The notes: generated by a model from the sequence alone, not told the origin. DNA of 64,000 bases from Micropterix aruncella (GCA_944548615.1 OX155952.1:33694057-33758056), one strand, 5' to 3'. Counted from the first letter of the stretch, positions 11,326 to 22,992 are shown. Numbers and translations are program-made.

Positions 11326-12107
11326 CTCACACCGGACCTGACAGGTTAAGTCCCTCTTCCAAGAGGCGACCAAATGGAAGTTAAAGCGTGACTTGGGCAG
11401 GCCAGATGGCATAGAGTTTGCCTAACATCACCCAAACTGCACGAAACCATTAGGAAAGAATCAATCAACGGAATCAATAAGGTTCGTTCAACAAGTCGAA
11501 TGTTTGCTGTAATCCTATAGATGCTTTTTCAGAAACTGGTCTAGGCAGGTCAAATACATGATTTATAAAACTGGAGGAAGAGCTTTATGTATAAAACGAG
11601 CTTCGTATTGATTTCCTAAACTATACTAAAACCCTTGGTGCTCTCAATCGATTGATTCGAGTAACCCAAATAACACAAAGTACGGCTATCTCGAAGGTTT
11701 TGACCCAAGTATCTCAGGTCAATACCGTATGACGAACGGATACTGTCGAAACACCGAAGGGGCACAATGGCGGCACGCAAATTGAAGGCCAGGAAGGCGC
11801 AACGAATTTTCTTACTAGCGCAAGACCTTCGTCGCTTAATTCAGCTATTTGTCATAGCCATTTAAGCAGGCGAGAGAACGGATATGTTGTCGGCTCGTGT
11901 CGAGATTGCTTTTAAATTTTGTGTCATTTATTATGAGGTTAAAGACAAAAAATACAATGAATTGCTGTTAAGTATCATTAGTACGTAATTTAAGAAGATC
12001 CATTGCCGAAGCGATTATCGCTGAATTCAAGTGAATCACAGGATATTACAGAGGTGAATACAGCAATTACAGCAATTAGTGTCCGAGATTTATTTATTTA
12101 TTATCCC
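11326..12107. other. Intergenic DNA, no gene seen
   Basis: No open frame of note and no recognised terminus. Confidence 0.5.
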
Positions 12108-12478
12108 ACTTTATAAAATATTTTTAAAAAATCGGTTGTGTCACCTCAAGACTTTCCCGGAAAGTAGCCATGGACTGATTTCATCTGAACATAAATTTCA
12201 TAAATAAAATCTATGAGCGCCCTCTCTCGGCTACGGAGGAAACTGTTTGGGTCTCGTTGCAATTGCCTCGGGTGGCGTGGTTCGTTTATCTGCTAGCTTA
12301 ATTAATATATTTTTTATACTTTATAATGACTTTGGCCTAACAAGGCATCTGTGTACCAAATTTCAAGTCTTTATGTCCAATATTTTGATGATGATATAGT
12401 AGACCAATTTCAACGAACCTCTGGTAGACCAATTTCAACCACTCCATTTTTAAAATTCTTGCCATAACCAATTGATGC
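12108..12478. repeat. Interspersed repeat shared with 26.4 kb
   Basis: AAAAATCGGTTGTGTCACCTCAAGACTTTCC here matches a block at 26,455-26,492 with few mismatches. The sequence then runs into CA/GACA-rich repeats. The element class is unknown. Confidence 0.5.
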
Positions 12479-12880
12479 TTGTATACGAAAATTCAGCTCA
12501 ATAGGAATAAGCGTTTGAACGCTTTCGTAGAGGAATACATACAGACAGACAGACAAACACACACATTGACAGACACACACACAGCCAGACTGCAATCTGG
12601 AAATGGTCTTAATCGTCTCTCAAGGGGGCTCAAAAAAGATATTACCATTTGCATCTCGAAAAAAAAATTACAGACAGACCGACAGACATCAGACATACAC
12701 ACACAGAGACAGACACATACAGACACACAGGCAGACTTCAATCTGGAAATTGTCTTGATCGTCTCAGGGGGTGTCAAAATAGATATTACCTCCTTTAATC
12801 TCGAAAAAAAAATACAGTCAGACCGACAGCCATTCAAACAGACAGACAGTTACACAGACATATTTAATCTGGAAATGATC
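12479..12880. repeat. Three imperfect units with (GACA)/(CA) tracts
   Basis: The block CAATCTGGAAATGGTCTTAATC recurs at about 12,593, 12,739 and 12,863 (spacing about 146 and 126 bp). Each copy is followed by TCTCGAAAAAAAA and a CAGACAGACA microsatellite. The open frames on both strands here are repeat translations and not genes. Confidence 0.8.
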
Positions 12881-13502
12881 TTAATCTTAAATGGATATTT
12901 CGGTCTTCCTGTCAATAAAAAAAATAACGCGTTCACAACATGGTCGGTTGGTGGGCCGGGACAGTAAAACAGTTATGATTACGTTGAGGGTATCGCCTCC
13001 GAATGTGCAACCTTTTACTCGGGGTCAAAGTGCCCCTCCTTTAACAGTCCACTTATTGCAAGTGCCACACCAGTGTTGTCTTAATCTCGGTGCAAAGTAA
13101 TAAAGCTCCGTAAATGTTTAGCGCGTCTACTCGTGTAGTCAGCATTAAACAGCGCCGGGTGGCCTTTATGTGTTTATTCATTTAGCGCGTACCAAAATTG
13201 GCACGAAAACGACGCTCTTGCCGTCGCTATTTGGTGCGAAGTGTCCATTTACGTAGCGATACAAAACTATAATTGCATCGTATACGCATAATTTTTCATC
13301 TGCTTAATTTGAACTTGGCCTGATATATTGCTATCCGCCTTATATGCGCCGTGCGATCGACGTGTTTACTGCTACAGAAGCTATTATATCCACTTAAAGA
13401 AAATAATATATATTAGATGATTTCTTGCTGTTTTAAAAAATAATATTAAAACTTTTGAACCTTTTACAAAGTAGCACCTTCTTCTTCATATAGTAATCTT
13501 AG
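12881..13502. other. Intergenic DNA, no gene seen
   Basis: No convincing gene or element terminus was recognised. Confidence 0.5.
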
Positions 13503-14205
13503 AATGTGTCACCTACAATGGGCGAACCCGTCACCTTATGAAGTTTTAGCGATAGCGGTCGTTCTATCTCCCGTGAGATGAGCGTAGAAGACTTAGAGAC
13601 GAATACAAATCTACCGTCTAGCTAAGCTGACATGCCCGTCAGAGGCCCACACTTTACGACGAGGCACCGAAAAATGTACCTACCCAGCAGGCAGCTTTAG
13701 ATGGATATCCCCGTTTGGAATTAACCATCAGCATACCTCCAATCCCCCGACTGGTTACGGGTTCGAAGTCGCTTGCGCGACCTCTACCTGCCGTGATTCA
13801 GTTTGAATCTATCGCGGACCATTGGCATCTTCTGACCGTCTCTGAATTCAGGATCAGATAGCCAATTGGTCATTTCAAGAGTGGTTGACGACAGGTCAAA
13901 ATCCACCCCCGCTGCTTAGGAAACGGTATATTTTCTTAGTTTCCCGACTCATTCAGTAATTAATCAAAGTGCACATACCGATTGGCGCAAACCGTCCAGT
14001 AGCGCCAGGAGCAAAACCCCCAGGAGAAACCGATCCATCAGCCGTGAGGCCTGAGATGCGAGAGTCCTGCCCGGGGTAGTCTTCCATACGAGGAGGCTAA
14101 TGAATAGGAGCTGAATCGTGAGGTGGACCGATTCGAAAACACAATGTATCTTATGGCCCAAACTGCACGCAAACCGTTCGCTATCCATAGGGTAATCTAC
14201 TAGTT
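13503..14205 (+). mobile_element. GC-rich retroposon, second subfamily, near full length
   Basis: It starts with GTCACCTACAATGGGCGAACC and carries the family landmarks in order: TCGTTCTATCTCCC, GAGCGTAGAAGACTT, CGACTGGTTACGGGTTCGAAG (B-box-like GGTTCGA), TCTATCGCGGACCA, and CCGTCCAGTAGCGCCAGGAG. The 3' half has GAATAGGAGCTGAATCG and is shared with 19,653-20,316. The GC content stands out from the AT-rich surroundings. No target duplication was resolved. Open frames inside it are incidental. Confidence 0.65.
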
Positions 14206-14215
14206 TCGGTACTTT

Positions 14216-14640
14216 GGAACTGTCATCTGCAACGGGCGAATCCGATACCTCAGGCTGTTATAACGACATGGATCGTTCTTTTAGCCGTGAGGTGATTACA
14301 CAGAGACTTAGGGACAACACAGTCCACAGTCTAGCACCACCAACACGCCCGTCAGAAGCCGACGCCTAACCGCGAGGCACTGGAATGTGAGACCAGCGAC
14401 CAACCTCGCGCCCTTACTAACAGGTTTGGCAGAATTTCTCCGTCCCCCGGTCTTGTCACGGGTTCGAGGTCGCATGCACGGCCTCTACCCTGATATACGC
14501 GGTTATACAGTTTGAATATTTTGAGGACCGCGACTAATATCGGTATACCTTCCTGGGTTGGTAAGTATGCCCTTTGTAGGTGACAACACCTCAGATGGTA
14601 TTGCTCGTCATTTCTCATAACATGTCCAAAAAAGGCTTAA
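14216..14640 (+). mobile_element. GC-rich retroposon, partial tandem copy
   Basis: The family start motif recurs (CATCTGCAACGGGCGAATCCG), followed by CGTTCTTTTAGCCGTGAGG and CGGTCTTGTCACGGGTTCGAGG. It lies 10 bp after the preceding copy in the same orientation, so the pair is a dimer. The copy stops near 14,640. Confidence 0.6.
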
Positions 14641-15599
14641 TTCTAACGTCATCGTTTGAATAATTCAAAAAAGAAAACTTTAGATCCATTTGCTTTCAAA
14701 TCCATTCCAGCCACATCTTAAAGGCTTCTAACTTTTTGGTGTAAGTAGCTTCTAAGTCAATCCAAGATTAAACTCCGTAAATGAGGATTTGAATCACATG
14801 AATACTTTATTTGTAAGATTATGGGCACATAACATAACCATGAACCCCATAACATAATTGAATACATACTATGTCACGGAACAGAACATGCTACCATGAC
14901 AAGGGTATAATGCATTGGCGCCGACTCTAAGGGATACCCGGATTCTCGAGCACCCCTCATAATTTTTGTAGGACCGCACAAAGATACCTAGGTAAGGTAT
15001 ATAATCATGAGTTTCTACGCCAAGAAACATGCCTCCATCCTTTATTGACGATAGAGTTGGACAAGTCTCTTAGTGATTTACAATATGAAATTACGATCGG
15101 CGACGACCTCAAACATCTAATTTAATATCACCGACGAATTACGTCGCAGATATTTTATCATTTCGTATGTACATAATTTATCAGAGGCCGTAATGATAAT
15201 GTAATAAATAATACGTCTCATAATTATTACAAACCCACATAACATTGTTCTCTAAAGGTAGGCGCGTCAAGTGTGTACCTAATGAAGTTGCTAATTTGAA
15301 TAGGTACAAAGGCGTAATATAAGATCTACCTACAGTAGATCCAACATAAAATTTTAAATATTAGCATATCCTTGTCTTCTGCCCTATATGTGAAACCCTA
15401 TATGTGAAATAGTCGATTCCCACACAATCCTGGGCCCAAAAAAAATTGTCAATCATATACATATACAAATCATATATAAGAATACTATTAACAATACATT
15501 TGTTGGTGTGACCATAATATTTACATCGCATTGTTAATATAAATATCTGGTATAATTATGAGAATTGCCAAAAATATTATGGAAAACCAGACTCCCGAT
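14641..15599. other. Intergenic DNA, no gene seen
   Basis: No coding or structural feature was recognised. A 14-base direct repeat CCCTATATGTGAAA occurs twice around 15,388-15,410. Confidence 0.5.
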
Positions 15600-16020
15600 G
15601 GATACATCATCAGTTTATCTAGTTTTCAGGGTGTCCCATTTTGACCTCGAGTCGCTTTTAAATAACGCACCTACCTATGTGACTAATCTGGGTATTATGG
15701 TGAATGTGCTCAATCATTTTCTTCGAAACAATAATGTTAACAAGTAAATATACTAAAAAGAAAAAAAAACGACTGTTGTTATCAAAAGTGAACTACTGTA
15801 TTAATTTTTTTTTACGGTATTTTTTAAGAAATATTTGTGGTTTATATATTTATCCATATATATACATATATATATATTCGGAATGTACTTACTCAATCAG
15901 ACCTTTCATTTGACATTAAACACGATATATCTTAATTTATTGACATTTGGATATTTGGATATTTAGACAATTATTTACTTGATGTTTGGACACTTACCGT
16001 ACCCTATGACACTCGGGATA
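15600..16020. repeat. Interspersed repeat shared with 56.8-57.7 kb
   Basis: AATATTTGTGGTTTATATATTTATCCATAT, CAATCAGACCTTTCATTTGACA, and ACCCTATGACACTCGGGAT occur in the same order here and at 57,470-57,655, with upstream similarity around AACAAGTAAATATA. The family is unknown. The (TA) tract near 15,855 is a small microsatellite within it. Confidence 0.65.
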
Positions 16021-16440
16021 CTTATACGCTTATTTATAAGTAATTATTTTGTATTAAAAATATGCTTACTATAGGTAACTTACTATAGGACAGCAGACTG
16101 CTTACTGGTAGGACTGCAAACTGATTACTATAGGACAGCAGACTTTTATTTATTTTCAAAATACTTAAAATGGTTATACTAGGTAATAATATAAAGAAAA
16201 AGACGTCCCACATTCACATCACAGCTCAGCGCATAGCCAACTAGGCCGAATATAGCATGTATCTGGACATACTACGTTTTGTCTGACTTGGGTGTAGAAG
16301 CATAACTGACGTATACTTATAACTAAGGTTACACAACCTAAATAGTATATTTCAATTAGAATAGCCACATGAGCGCAATATATAGTGGCGTATTACCACT
16401 GCGATAATTAGATAGATTTAGATAGAATAGAATATTCATT
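16021..16440. other. Intergenic DNA with a short direct repeat
   Basis: ACTATAGGACAGCAGACT occurs at about 16,082 and 16,128. No gene was seen. Confidence 0.5.
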
Positions 16441-16694
16441 TCAATAGACTCTTCTTGATGAAAAGTGGCAGCAGTTTTCGTACATATGTTTAGTTTTAAT
16501 GCTTAAAAATATAATCAGAGCTTTATGATCTGATAAACCGGGGCCAATAATTTCTGTGTTATGATAATTAAAATCACATGCAATATTGTCTATTGCGGAA
16601 CTGGAGTTTTCCATCATTCGAGTTGGCTCGAATATTGTCATATTTAAATTGAATGTTTGTAATATCGAAATACTTTTTTTAGGAAATTTTCACG

Positions 16695-16746
16695 AAATTA
16701 TGTATTTACAGGTCGACCGATGGGTCGACCTGTAAATACATAATTT
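16695..16746. repeat. Perfect 24-bp inverted repeat, 4-nt loop, at LINE deletion
   Basis: Bases 16,695-16,718 are exactly complementary to 16,723-16,746, with loop GATG. It lies where the endonuclease domain of the LINE remnant has lost its central part. Confidence 0.95.
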
Positions 16747-17085
16747 TATTATATTACTATCTATAATTTCTATGCCGCTTATTTCTAACTCTATTTCCAT
16801 GTTAAACTGTTTTAGATAATCAATTTCTTTATAATTTATGTTGTTTTTGACTAGAATGCACGACCCGCCTCTTAAATGCGAAGTCCTTTGATACATGCTG
16901 GCTACGCAAAAATTATGCATTAGTATTTCTACCCCATTATTTTCGTTAGTCCAGTGTTCAGTAATACATATTACATTAACGTTAACATTTTTATCTTGAA
17001 GGTATAGTTCTAAATCCTCTAGTTTGTTATAAGATTCCAAGCCCTAAATGTTTGTAATGTAAGATTGAAAAGTTAGTGAGAACAC

Positions 17086-17121
17086 TGACATGAAGCAACA
17101 CAGAAGTGTTGCTTCATGTCA
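17086..17121. repeat. Perfect 16-bp inverted repeat, 4-nt loop
   Basis: TGACATGAAGCAACAC (17,086-17,101) and its exact complement (17,106-17,121) are separated by AGAA. It lies in the 5' part of the same LINE remnant that carries the 16,695 hairpin. Confidence 0.95.
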
Positions 17122-17260
17122 TTTAAAAGTTCCATTTCGAATCCATCAATTTTGTGGTCATCGGGAGACGATTCCGTCGCAGTACTTCCTAAAAATTTCG
17201 GGTCGACATGCCTATCTATAAAAAAGTAATCTTGGAGAAGTCCGTGATCCTTAGTTTCGT

Positions 17261-17602
17261 TTCAGTGTTGTGATGTTTTTGGTAATATCTTTTAGGTAAC
17301 AGATATCTTTAATTCTTTGTAGGTTCGCAATACCTTTTAGATAAAATATATTGCGAAGTATAGGTATAATAATAATAATCGGACAGTGTATGTACCTAAT
17401 GAATGTACCTAAGTTACATGTCATAATTTAAAATAAATAAATACGGCATTTTAAAAATACTGAAAAATACATTTTAATAGAATTACTTCAAATTACTGAA
17501 TCTTGAAAATAGGCAGATCGCACGAATCTCATTCGAGTAAACATATTTAAAACAAAATAAATTAGGAAATAATCCATGGAAACAAATCAAGAAATCAACG
17601 TT
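17261..17602. other. AT-rich spacer, no gene seen
   Basis: Low-complexity AT-rich sequence between two retroelement remnants. Confidence 0.5.
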
Positions 17603-18180
17603 GCAGTCGCCGTTGTCCAGGGTAGACTGAAAAAGCTGTCAATCCGTTCTTTTGCGGGAAGGCCGCATACCGCTGCCGCCACTGCGTAGGTTATAACGGA
17701 CTCGGAGCGCGCGAATTTCGAAAATCCGTCTTGCACACAACACTCACTGCATCCTGTCTTACGTCCTTGCGGGCGGGAACATTTTAAGAAGAGGGTTCCA
17801 CGTAAAAGAGAGTTTGTAACCGTCGTCTCTATTGAAGTTCGGGGTTCTTCTTATTACAATGGCTTCCCAGATCATGTGAGGAAAGCAGAATTGTTCCTTG
17901 GATAGCACAATGGGCTTTTGAAACTGCATCCAGTGGTTACTTCCGCTATCCAATATATGTTCGCAGATAGCCGATTTTTCTCGCTGAACGTTTTTAACAG
18001 CTTTGATGTGTTCAGTCAGTCGCGTGGCTATGGGCCGTTTTGTTTGTTCAACGTAGGCTAGACCGCAACTGCATTCGACTTTTACACACCCGAAGTTTGC
18101 AGTGGTATTACATCCTTTACAGGCCTCAAAAATCAAGCTATATTATCGGTGCTACAAATTTCACGCGGTAAATTCGTTTC
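17603..18180 (-). pseudogene. Penelope-like element remnant: GIY-YIG endonuclease
   Basis: A minus-strand frame (18,136-17,759) encodes about 125 residues: NFGCVKVECSCGLAYVEQTK, TRLTEHIKAVKN, KSAICEHILDSGSNHW, then FNRDDGYKLSFTWNPLL. This matches the GIY-YIG nuclease that follows RT in arthropod PLEs (usual start 'GVYKI.C.CG..YVGQTKR.I..R..EH'). The GIY-equivalent tyrosine and the glycine of YVGQT appear altered (YVEQT), so the nuclease may be impaired. No RT is present. The 3' flank (17,605-17,631) and 5' flank (18,143-18,180) carry the two halves of the palindromic repeats at 1.3 and 9.6 kb, which marks the element's terminal sequences. Confidence 0.75.
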
Positions 18181-19430
18181 TATCCTATTTATAATGTCAA
18201 ACAACCGCGATAGTCTTCGATTTTATAATAACTTTAAAATATTATACATTAGGAAGTGTTTTGCATTAATTTATTTTTGTTTATTCATATATGTAGGTAT
18301 ATATTGAATATAGGATGGTACGTATGTATATGTATTTATGTTTAATCTTTTCTTAATAAACCGTTAAATCAGAACTATAAGAATATATTATTATAGTTCA
18401 TATGTAGGTAATTATACTTTATCACCATTTTACAAATTAAAATTGCTTTAGGTCTCTTTTTTATTTATTATTATACTTCAATTAAAATTGATTTAGGAAA
18501 TAAAATAAATTGAAAGAAAGGAAAACTATTCCATGTCGTGTCTTTTTCGAAACAAGAGATAGCGTTATTTATTTAAAGGTGTAAGAATAGCTCAATAACG
18601 GTGTCACAAAACTATGTTTTTATGTTTTCTTTGCTTTTGCGACTTTTAACTTCGATAATATATATTTCCTTAATTTTGATAAAAAAATATAATAATGTGA
18701 CATCAGCCATAGTTCTTTCGTTATAATTATGACTGTTAATTGGTATAAAAATGCAGGATGGATACGTTTCTGGTTACAGCCGCCTCGTTCCAACATATAT
18801 AATTATTAAGCTATCATCACGTATAGGTTCAGTGTCTTCTTGGTATTGGCACAGTACTATAAAAACACAGCAGAGCAGCCTGCGATCGAGACAGTGCAAT
18901 CGAGCGGCTCGGTATGGTATGAGGCATGGGAGAAAATACAGCGTACCCGTTTGCCATACAAATTTTAGCAAGCAAACGGGTACGCCTGGAAGAGCTAAGT
19001 CATGCAGTGTAATTTTTGTATAATAAAATTATTATCCAAGATAATAATTTGATAATTTACATACTAATTCTACGTCTACATCTACTTACTACTTCTACGC
19101 ATTATCCACAAAATAAAATAAAATATTTACGATATCACTGATTTTCGACAGATAATATTATACAGTTTAATAAGTTTCAATCAGTTTCAATAACTTTTAA
19201 TCAGTTTCAATAAGTACAATCAGTTTCAATTAGATTTAATCAGTTTTCAATTATTGTACCCCATTTATAATGAATGGTAGATCTTCGCCATATGAGTTCA
19301 TTTTAGTACACACCACATACCGCATGATAGAAATAGAAGACATGTAACGGAACTTCTCAGTGGTGACGGTACACATGCCGTATTGGGGATTTTAATTTCA
19401 TAAAATCTATATCTTTGTAAAAATTATTAT
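18181..19430. other. Intergenic DNA with one hairpin
   Basis: This is mostly AT-rich. A 14-bp inverted repeat GCGTACCCGTTTGC lies at 18,941-18,954 with its complement at 18,972-18,985. The TTTCAATAAGT / AATCAGTTTCAAT motif is repeated several times at 19,167-19,250. No gene was seen. Confidence 0.55.
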
Positions 19431-19612
19431 TAATAATAATAATAATTATTATTATTATTATACGAATAACTAGGCATTCCGCGGGTTCGAAATTCACATA
19501 TACGTCGCTGCGTCTCGACGCAGCGATCCGACGGGTCGTCTGACGAGGGGCCTCAGCGTTAGGTCACTAAATTACCTATCTATTTATAATTCTAATATGG
19601 ACAATCCTAACA
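19431..19612 (+). repeat. Interspersed repeat with (ATT)n edge, first copy
   Basis: It has TTATTATACGAATAACTAGGCATTCCGCGGGTTCGAAATTC (split here by a one-base difference from the other copy), then GGCGTTAGG-like and CTATCTATTTATA blocks. The copy at 21,180-21,320 has the same order. GGTTCGAAATTC resembles a Pol III B box. A 10-bp hairpin TCGCTGCGTC/GACGCAGCGA sits near 19,503-19,524. Confidence 0.55.
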
Positions 19613-19652
19613 CAGGTGAATGGAATGTCCTTGTAAAAATTACATTTGGAAA

Positions 19653-20316
19653 TGTCACTACAAAGGGCGAACCCGTCAAGAGAGAAGACTTTGGGACGAT
19701 TATACAAATCTACCGTCCAGCAAAGCCATGAACCCGCCAGAGTCCAACCCCTTACGGCGAGTCACTGGGAAAGTAACCCAGTGGGCCACCTCGCCCCCTA
19801 GCTACTAGCTTTGGCAGGATGTATCCGTCTGGATACCTATACTTCAGGATACCTCCGTCCTCCCGACTGGTTAGGGGACCGAAGTCGCCCGCGCGGCCTC
19901 TACCTGTTGTATTACAGCGGTAATTCAATATGAAGTTATCGCGGACCTGGGGATTCATTACCCGTAATGCATTCGGGATCGGGTGGCCCATAGGTCCTTT
20001 AAAGAGTGGCATGACAACAGGTCAACATCCAGGTCAGCATATTTACATAGTCTCCACACTCCTTCAGTAATTAGTCAGAGTGCATAACCCGTTGGCTGAC
20101 GCTGCACGATGCGCAAACCGTTCAGTAGCGCCGTAGGCCAATCCCCCAGTGGAAACCGATCCACCAGCCGCGAGGCCTGAGACTCAAGAGTCCTTCCCGG
20201 GGTAGTCCCTGGCACAAGGAGGCTACTGAATAGGAGCTGAATCGGGAGTTGGACCGATTCGATAATACATTGGATCTTATGGCCCAAGCTGCAGGAAACC
20301 ATTTGCTACCAATCAA
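19653..20316 (+). mobile_element. GC-rich retroposon, second subfamily
   Basis: It begins AATGTCACTACAAAGGGCGAACC and runs colinear with the 13,503 copy through CGACTGGTTAGGGGACCG, TATCGCGGACCTGG, CAAACCGTTCAGTAGCGCC and GAATAGGAGCTGAATCGGG to about 20,316. Parts of the first 100 bp are deleted. There are no real open frames. Confidence 0.65.
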
Positions 20317-20848
20317 TAACTAAATATATATTGAAAAATATTTATTTGCAGCTGTTTGTTACTAAAAACATATAGAAAATAAAAAAAACACAAAGATTAT
20401 AAACTAAAGCTGTAGATATATAATAGACAAAGACTATGTAATAAAACTACAAACGCTTCAAATTAGGGGTATCCTCAGGATATTTCTTATCCTGGTTTTC
20501 AGGATACATCTATTTATTATTGGCACATTTTAATGAAACCACAATTTAATGATAGTAAAATAAAATAACCAAAATCAAATAAATTAAAATAATCAACAAT
20601 AAAAAATCACATAATCAAAATCAATTAAATCCAAAAATCAAAATAATTCATATCAAATAATCAAGATACAAATTTATAAACGAAAGAAAAAACATTAGTG
20701 ATGATCGAGTTATCGAGTAAAAATCTAAGCTAAAATCAAAATATGACTTCTAAACATTTTCTTTTAATAATGCCTTTTAATAATGCCTTTCTTTCAATGC
20801 CATTCCCGACCGTTTCCATTCAACCACAGAGTAACTGTAACTGTGAGT
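20317..20848. other. AT-rich spacer, no gene seen
   Basis: It contains many AATCAAAATAA-type simple repeats (about 20,560-20,660). No gene. Confidence 0.55.
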
Positions 20849-20855
20849 AACACAC

Positions 20856-21124
20856 GGCCCGGTGGCATAGTGGTTAGGTCGCCTGATCTTACATTGTAAG
20901 GTCCCGGGTTCGATTCCCGGCTGGGTTACCATTTTCCATTGGGATCAAATTAACGGAATTGAATTTTTAATTCTGTCGATCGAATACAATAACAAGACAC
21001 ACACTTACAGACATGTTACACGCACATATACATATAACACGTCATAGTAGGGTTGGTTGTAAGAGATTGTCATATGACAATAAACCCGCCCATTGTGACA
21101 TTTTCACAATAAAGAGTATAAACA
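20856..21124 (+). mobile_element. tRNA-derived SINE
   Basis: It begins GGCCCGGTGGCATAGTGG (A box TGGCATAGTGG). The B box GGTTCGATTCC lies at about 20,908 and matches the Pol III consensus exactly. A tRNA-unrelated body follows with CCGCCCATTGTGAC, and the 3' end is an AAAC-rich tail. Flanking AACACAC copies (20,849-20,855 and 21,125-21,131) may be the target duplication but are low-complexity. It is the best-preserved promoter of the three copies. Confidence 0.85.
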
Positions 21125-21179
21125 AACACACAAACAAACAACTGTTATATATAACTGTTAAAACTACAATCAATAACTG

Positions 21180-21320
21180 TTGTTATTATTATTATACGAA
21201 TAACTACGCATTCCGCGGGTCGAAATTCGCATATAGGTCGATTCGTCGCCTGGCGAGCGGGTTTGGCGTTAGGCCATTCAATTATCTATCTATTTATATT
21301 TCTAATAGGGACAACCCTAA
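21180..21320 (+). repeat. Interspersed repeat with (ATT)n edge, second copy
   Basis: It is colinear with 19,431-19,612: TTATTATACGAATAACTACG, CATTCCGCGGGTCGAAATTC, GGCGTTAGGCCA, TATCTATCTATTTATA, GGGACAACCCTAA. The middle is shorter than in the first copy. Confidence 0.6.
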
Positions 21321-21322
21321 TG

Positions 21323-21515
21323 GGGCGTTTACACTCTTGCGCGAGGCGCGAGGCGAGACGCAAAACCATGTGCGTAAACAAACGGAACAGAGGCAAAGCT
21401 TCTAGCAAGTAGGTAAACATTTTGTACGCTCGTTAGAAGCTTTGCCTCTGTTCCATTTGTTTACTGATATGGTTTTGCGTCTCGCCTCGCGCCTCGCGCG
21501 AGAGTGTAAACGCCC
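21323..21515. mobile_element. MITE with long terminal inverted repeats
   Basis: GGGCGTTTACACTC at 21,323 has its complement ending at 21,515. The arms stay paired for about 80 bp through a GCGCGAGGCGCGAGGCGAGACG block and an AGAGGCAAAGCTTCTA block, and the loop is about 20-30 bp. The almost fully palindromic 193-bp structure without a frame is typical of a MITE. The superfamily is not assigned because no target duplication is clear. Confidence 0.8.
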
Positions 21516-22093
21516 TATAACACGGACGAATGACGAATGAAGAGTGCGATAAGACAGTGGCGGCAGTTTCGAGTACCACAAAGGAGCTGCACTACTGTAG
21601 TCATTATTAATCTGTGGCAGTGGCGTGTTTGAAGCGCATGCCGAAGGCACCCTTTAGGCTATCATTATAATGGACGCAATTAGGTATGAGCTCAGAGGCA
21701 GATGAAACAGCGATTGGCAGCTACGCGACAGGATATCCTCTTGCCAGCCAGCCTCGCTCGCTTGAAGTGCCACCTTCCATAATCGCCCGCGCACGGAACA
21801 CACACCTAGTCAATTGCCAATTGCCGATTGCCGATTGCTGACCACCTAGTATGTCATCTCGTAACATAACGGTAATTACAAATAGGCTTCAACAGGGACT
21901 GAGTTGCGTTGAGGTACGGTCTGCAGTCCCGTCGCACGACTGCATATTATACGACGTGAAGCAACTAAGTAGTGTCGCAACAACGCAATGCCTCAAGGAT
22001 TTGCAAGGATCTGGTCTGGATATCATGCTGCGCGCGGATCGCATAGGCTTTGCAGTTGCTGTTCAATATAATAAATGAGGAAGACAAAAGGGA
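21516..22093. other. Intergenic DNA, no gene recognised
   Basis: A 75-codon plus-strand frame (21,851-22,078) has no recognisable motif and no supporting context. Confidence 0.5.
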
Positions 22094-22992
22094 CGTTGTT
22101 TTTACTTTTCTGGCTGAGGAAAGTATTACACACTTATGTGTGTCTGCGTGTCAGTATATTCCTCGATGATAGCGCCCAAACGCTTCATACGATCGATCTG
22201 AAATTTAGCATACAGGCCATCACAGGCATCATTTCGTCATGGCAAGAATTGAAAAGATTGTGGTTGAAATTGGCTACCGGGGGGTGCGCTAGTCATACTT
22301 CAATCTCGAAATATTGGACTTAGAGACTTGAAATTCGGCACCCAGATTCGTCGTAAGGTCGAAAACGCATTGTTAAATTTTGGTTGCAATATCTTATACA
22401 AGCGACACCAAAAAAATCGATATGCATTTTAATCAAATTATAACTTCGAGCAGCCCGAGTCTAGTCGAGAAACAAACCATATTTAAAAATAGCCATTTTA
22501 ATACCACGGAATACTATGAAATTAAGATACTAGATTTGCTATCATAAGCAATCGCTATCGAAACGGAGGGAGGGAAGGTGGATCTGTGGGGGGGGGGGGG
22601 GGGGTTCTATCCCGCTTTATCATGAGTGCTTTAATTTTGAAGAAGATAGACCAAGTACTCAGAATGTGTAAAGTTCCGGACGAAAATATTTTTCATTTTC
22701 TTTTTCTTCCGATATTCTTCTTCGTCCGTTTGTTCGTATCCCGCCTTTTTGTTGGGAGGTTTGGGGGAGTATTTGAGGGGTTAGGGGTATGCTAGGAAGG
22801 GTTTAGGTGGGGGCATTGGTAAGGGGGGTTGAAGTGATGTTTGGTGTGTGGTTGGCCGGGGGGTCGGATGGTGGGCATTGGGGGGGGGGGGTCGGATGGT
22901 GGGCATTGGGGGGGGGGGGGGGTGACGTTGGGGAGGAGACGGGTTGAAAGGGAGGGAAGACATTAGGGGTGGAGTTTTGGGGGGGGGGGGCG
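22094..22992. repeat. Interspersed repeat with long G tracts, shared with 61.9 kb
   Basis: The blocks GCGCTAGTCATACTTCAATC, TCGAAATATT, GAGACTTGAAATTCG and TTTTGGTTGCAATATCT are colinear with 61,905-62,010. Long G runs follow at 22,588-22,605, 22,880-22,921 (with GTCGGATGGTGGGCATT twice) and 22,978-22,990. A reverse-oriented relative with C runs lies at 26,441-26,640. The class is unknown. No gene. Confidence 0.6.

Larger units (their letters stand above)
16441..17260 (-). pseudogene. LINE N-terminal region: APE endonuclease remnant
   Basis: Read on the minus strand from 17,260, a short upstream stretch (DPKFLGSTATESS) is followed by ITNI-stop-GLESYNKLEDLELYL. Next comes VNVICITEHWTNE, the endonuclease E-containing block ('ICITEHW'), and GGSCILVKNNI. 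The frame reaches KLCIYRS at about 16,747. It then hits a perfect hairpin (16,695-16,746) and resumes as TIFEPTRMMENSSSAIDNIACDF...GLSDHKAL, where SDH is the C-terminal catalytic motif of APE-type endonucleases. The middle of the domain, usually with a GDFN motif, is missing. It was lost at the hairpin. No RT follows downstream. Confidence 0.75.

Noticed and set aside
12479..12967. 162-codon frame with Gln/Thr/Asp-rich repeats
   Set aside because: It reads through CAGACA microsatellites and a three-unit repeat, so its composition reflects repeats.
20900..20930. Functional tRNA gene suggested by perfect B box
   Set aside because: The A and B boxes are present, but the cloverleaf cannot be completed and the sequence continues into a repeated non-tRNA body, so it is a SINE.
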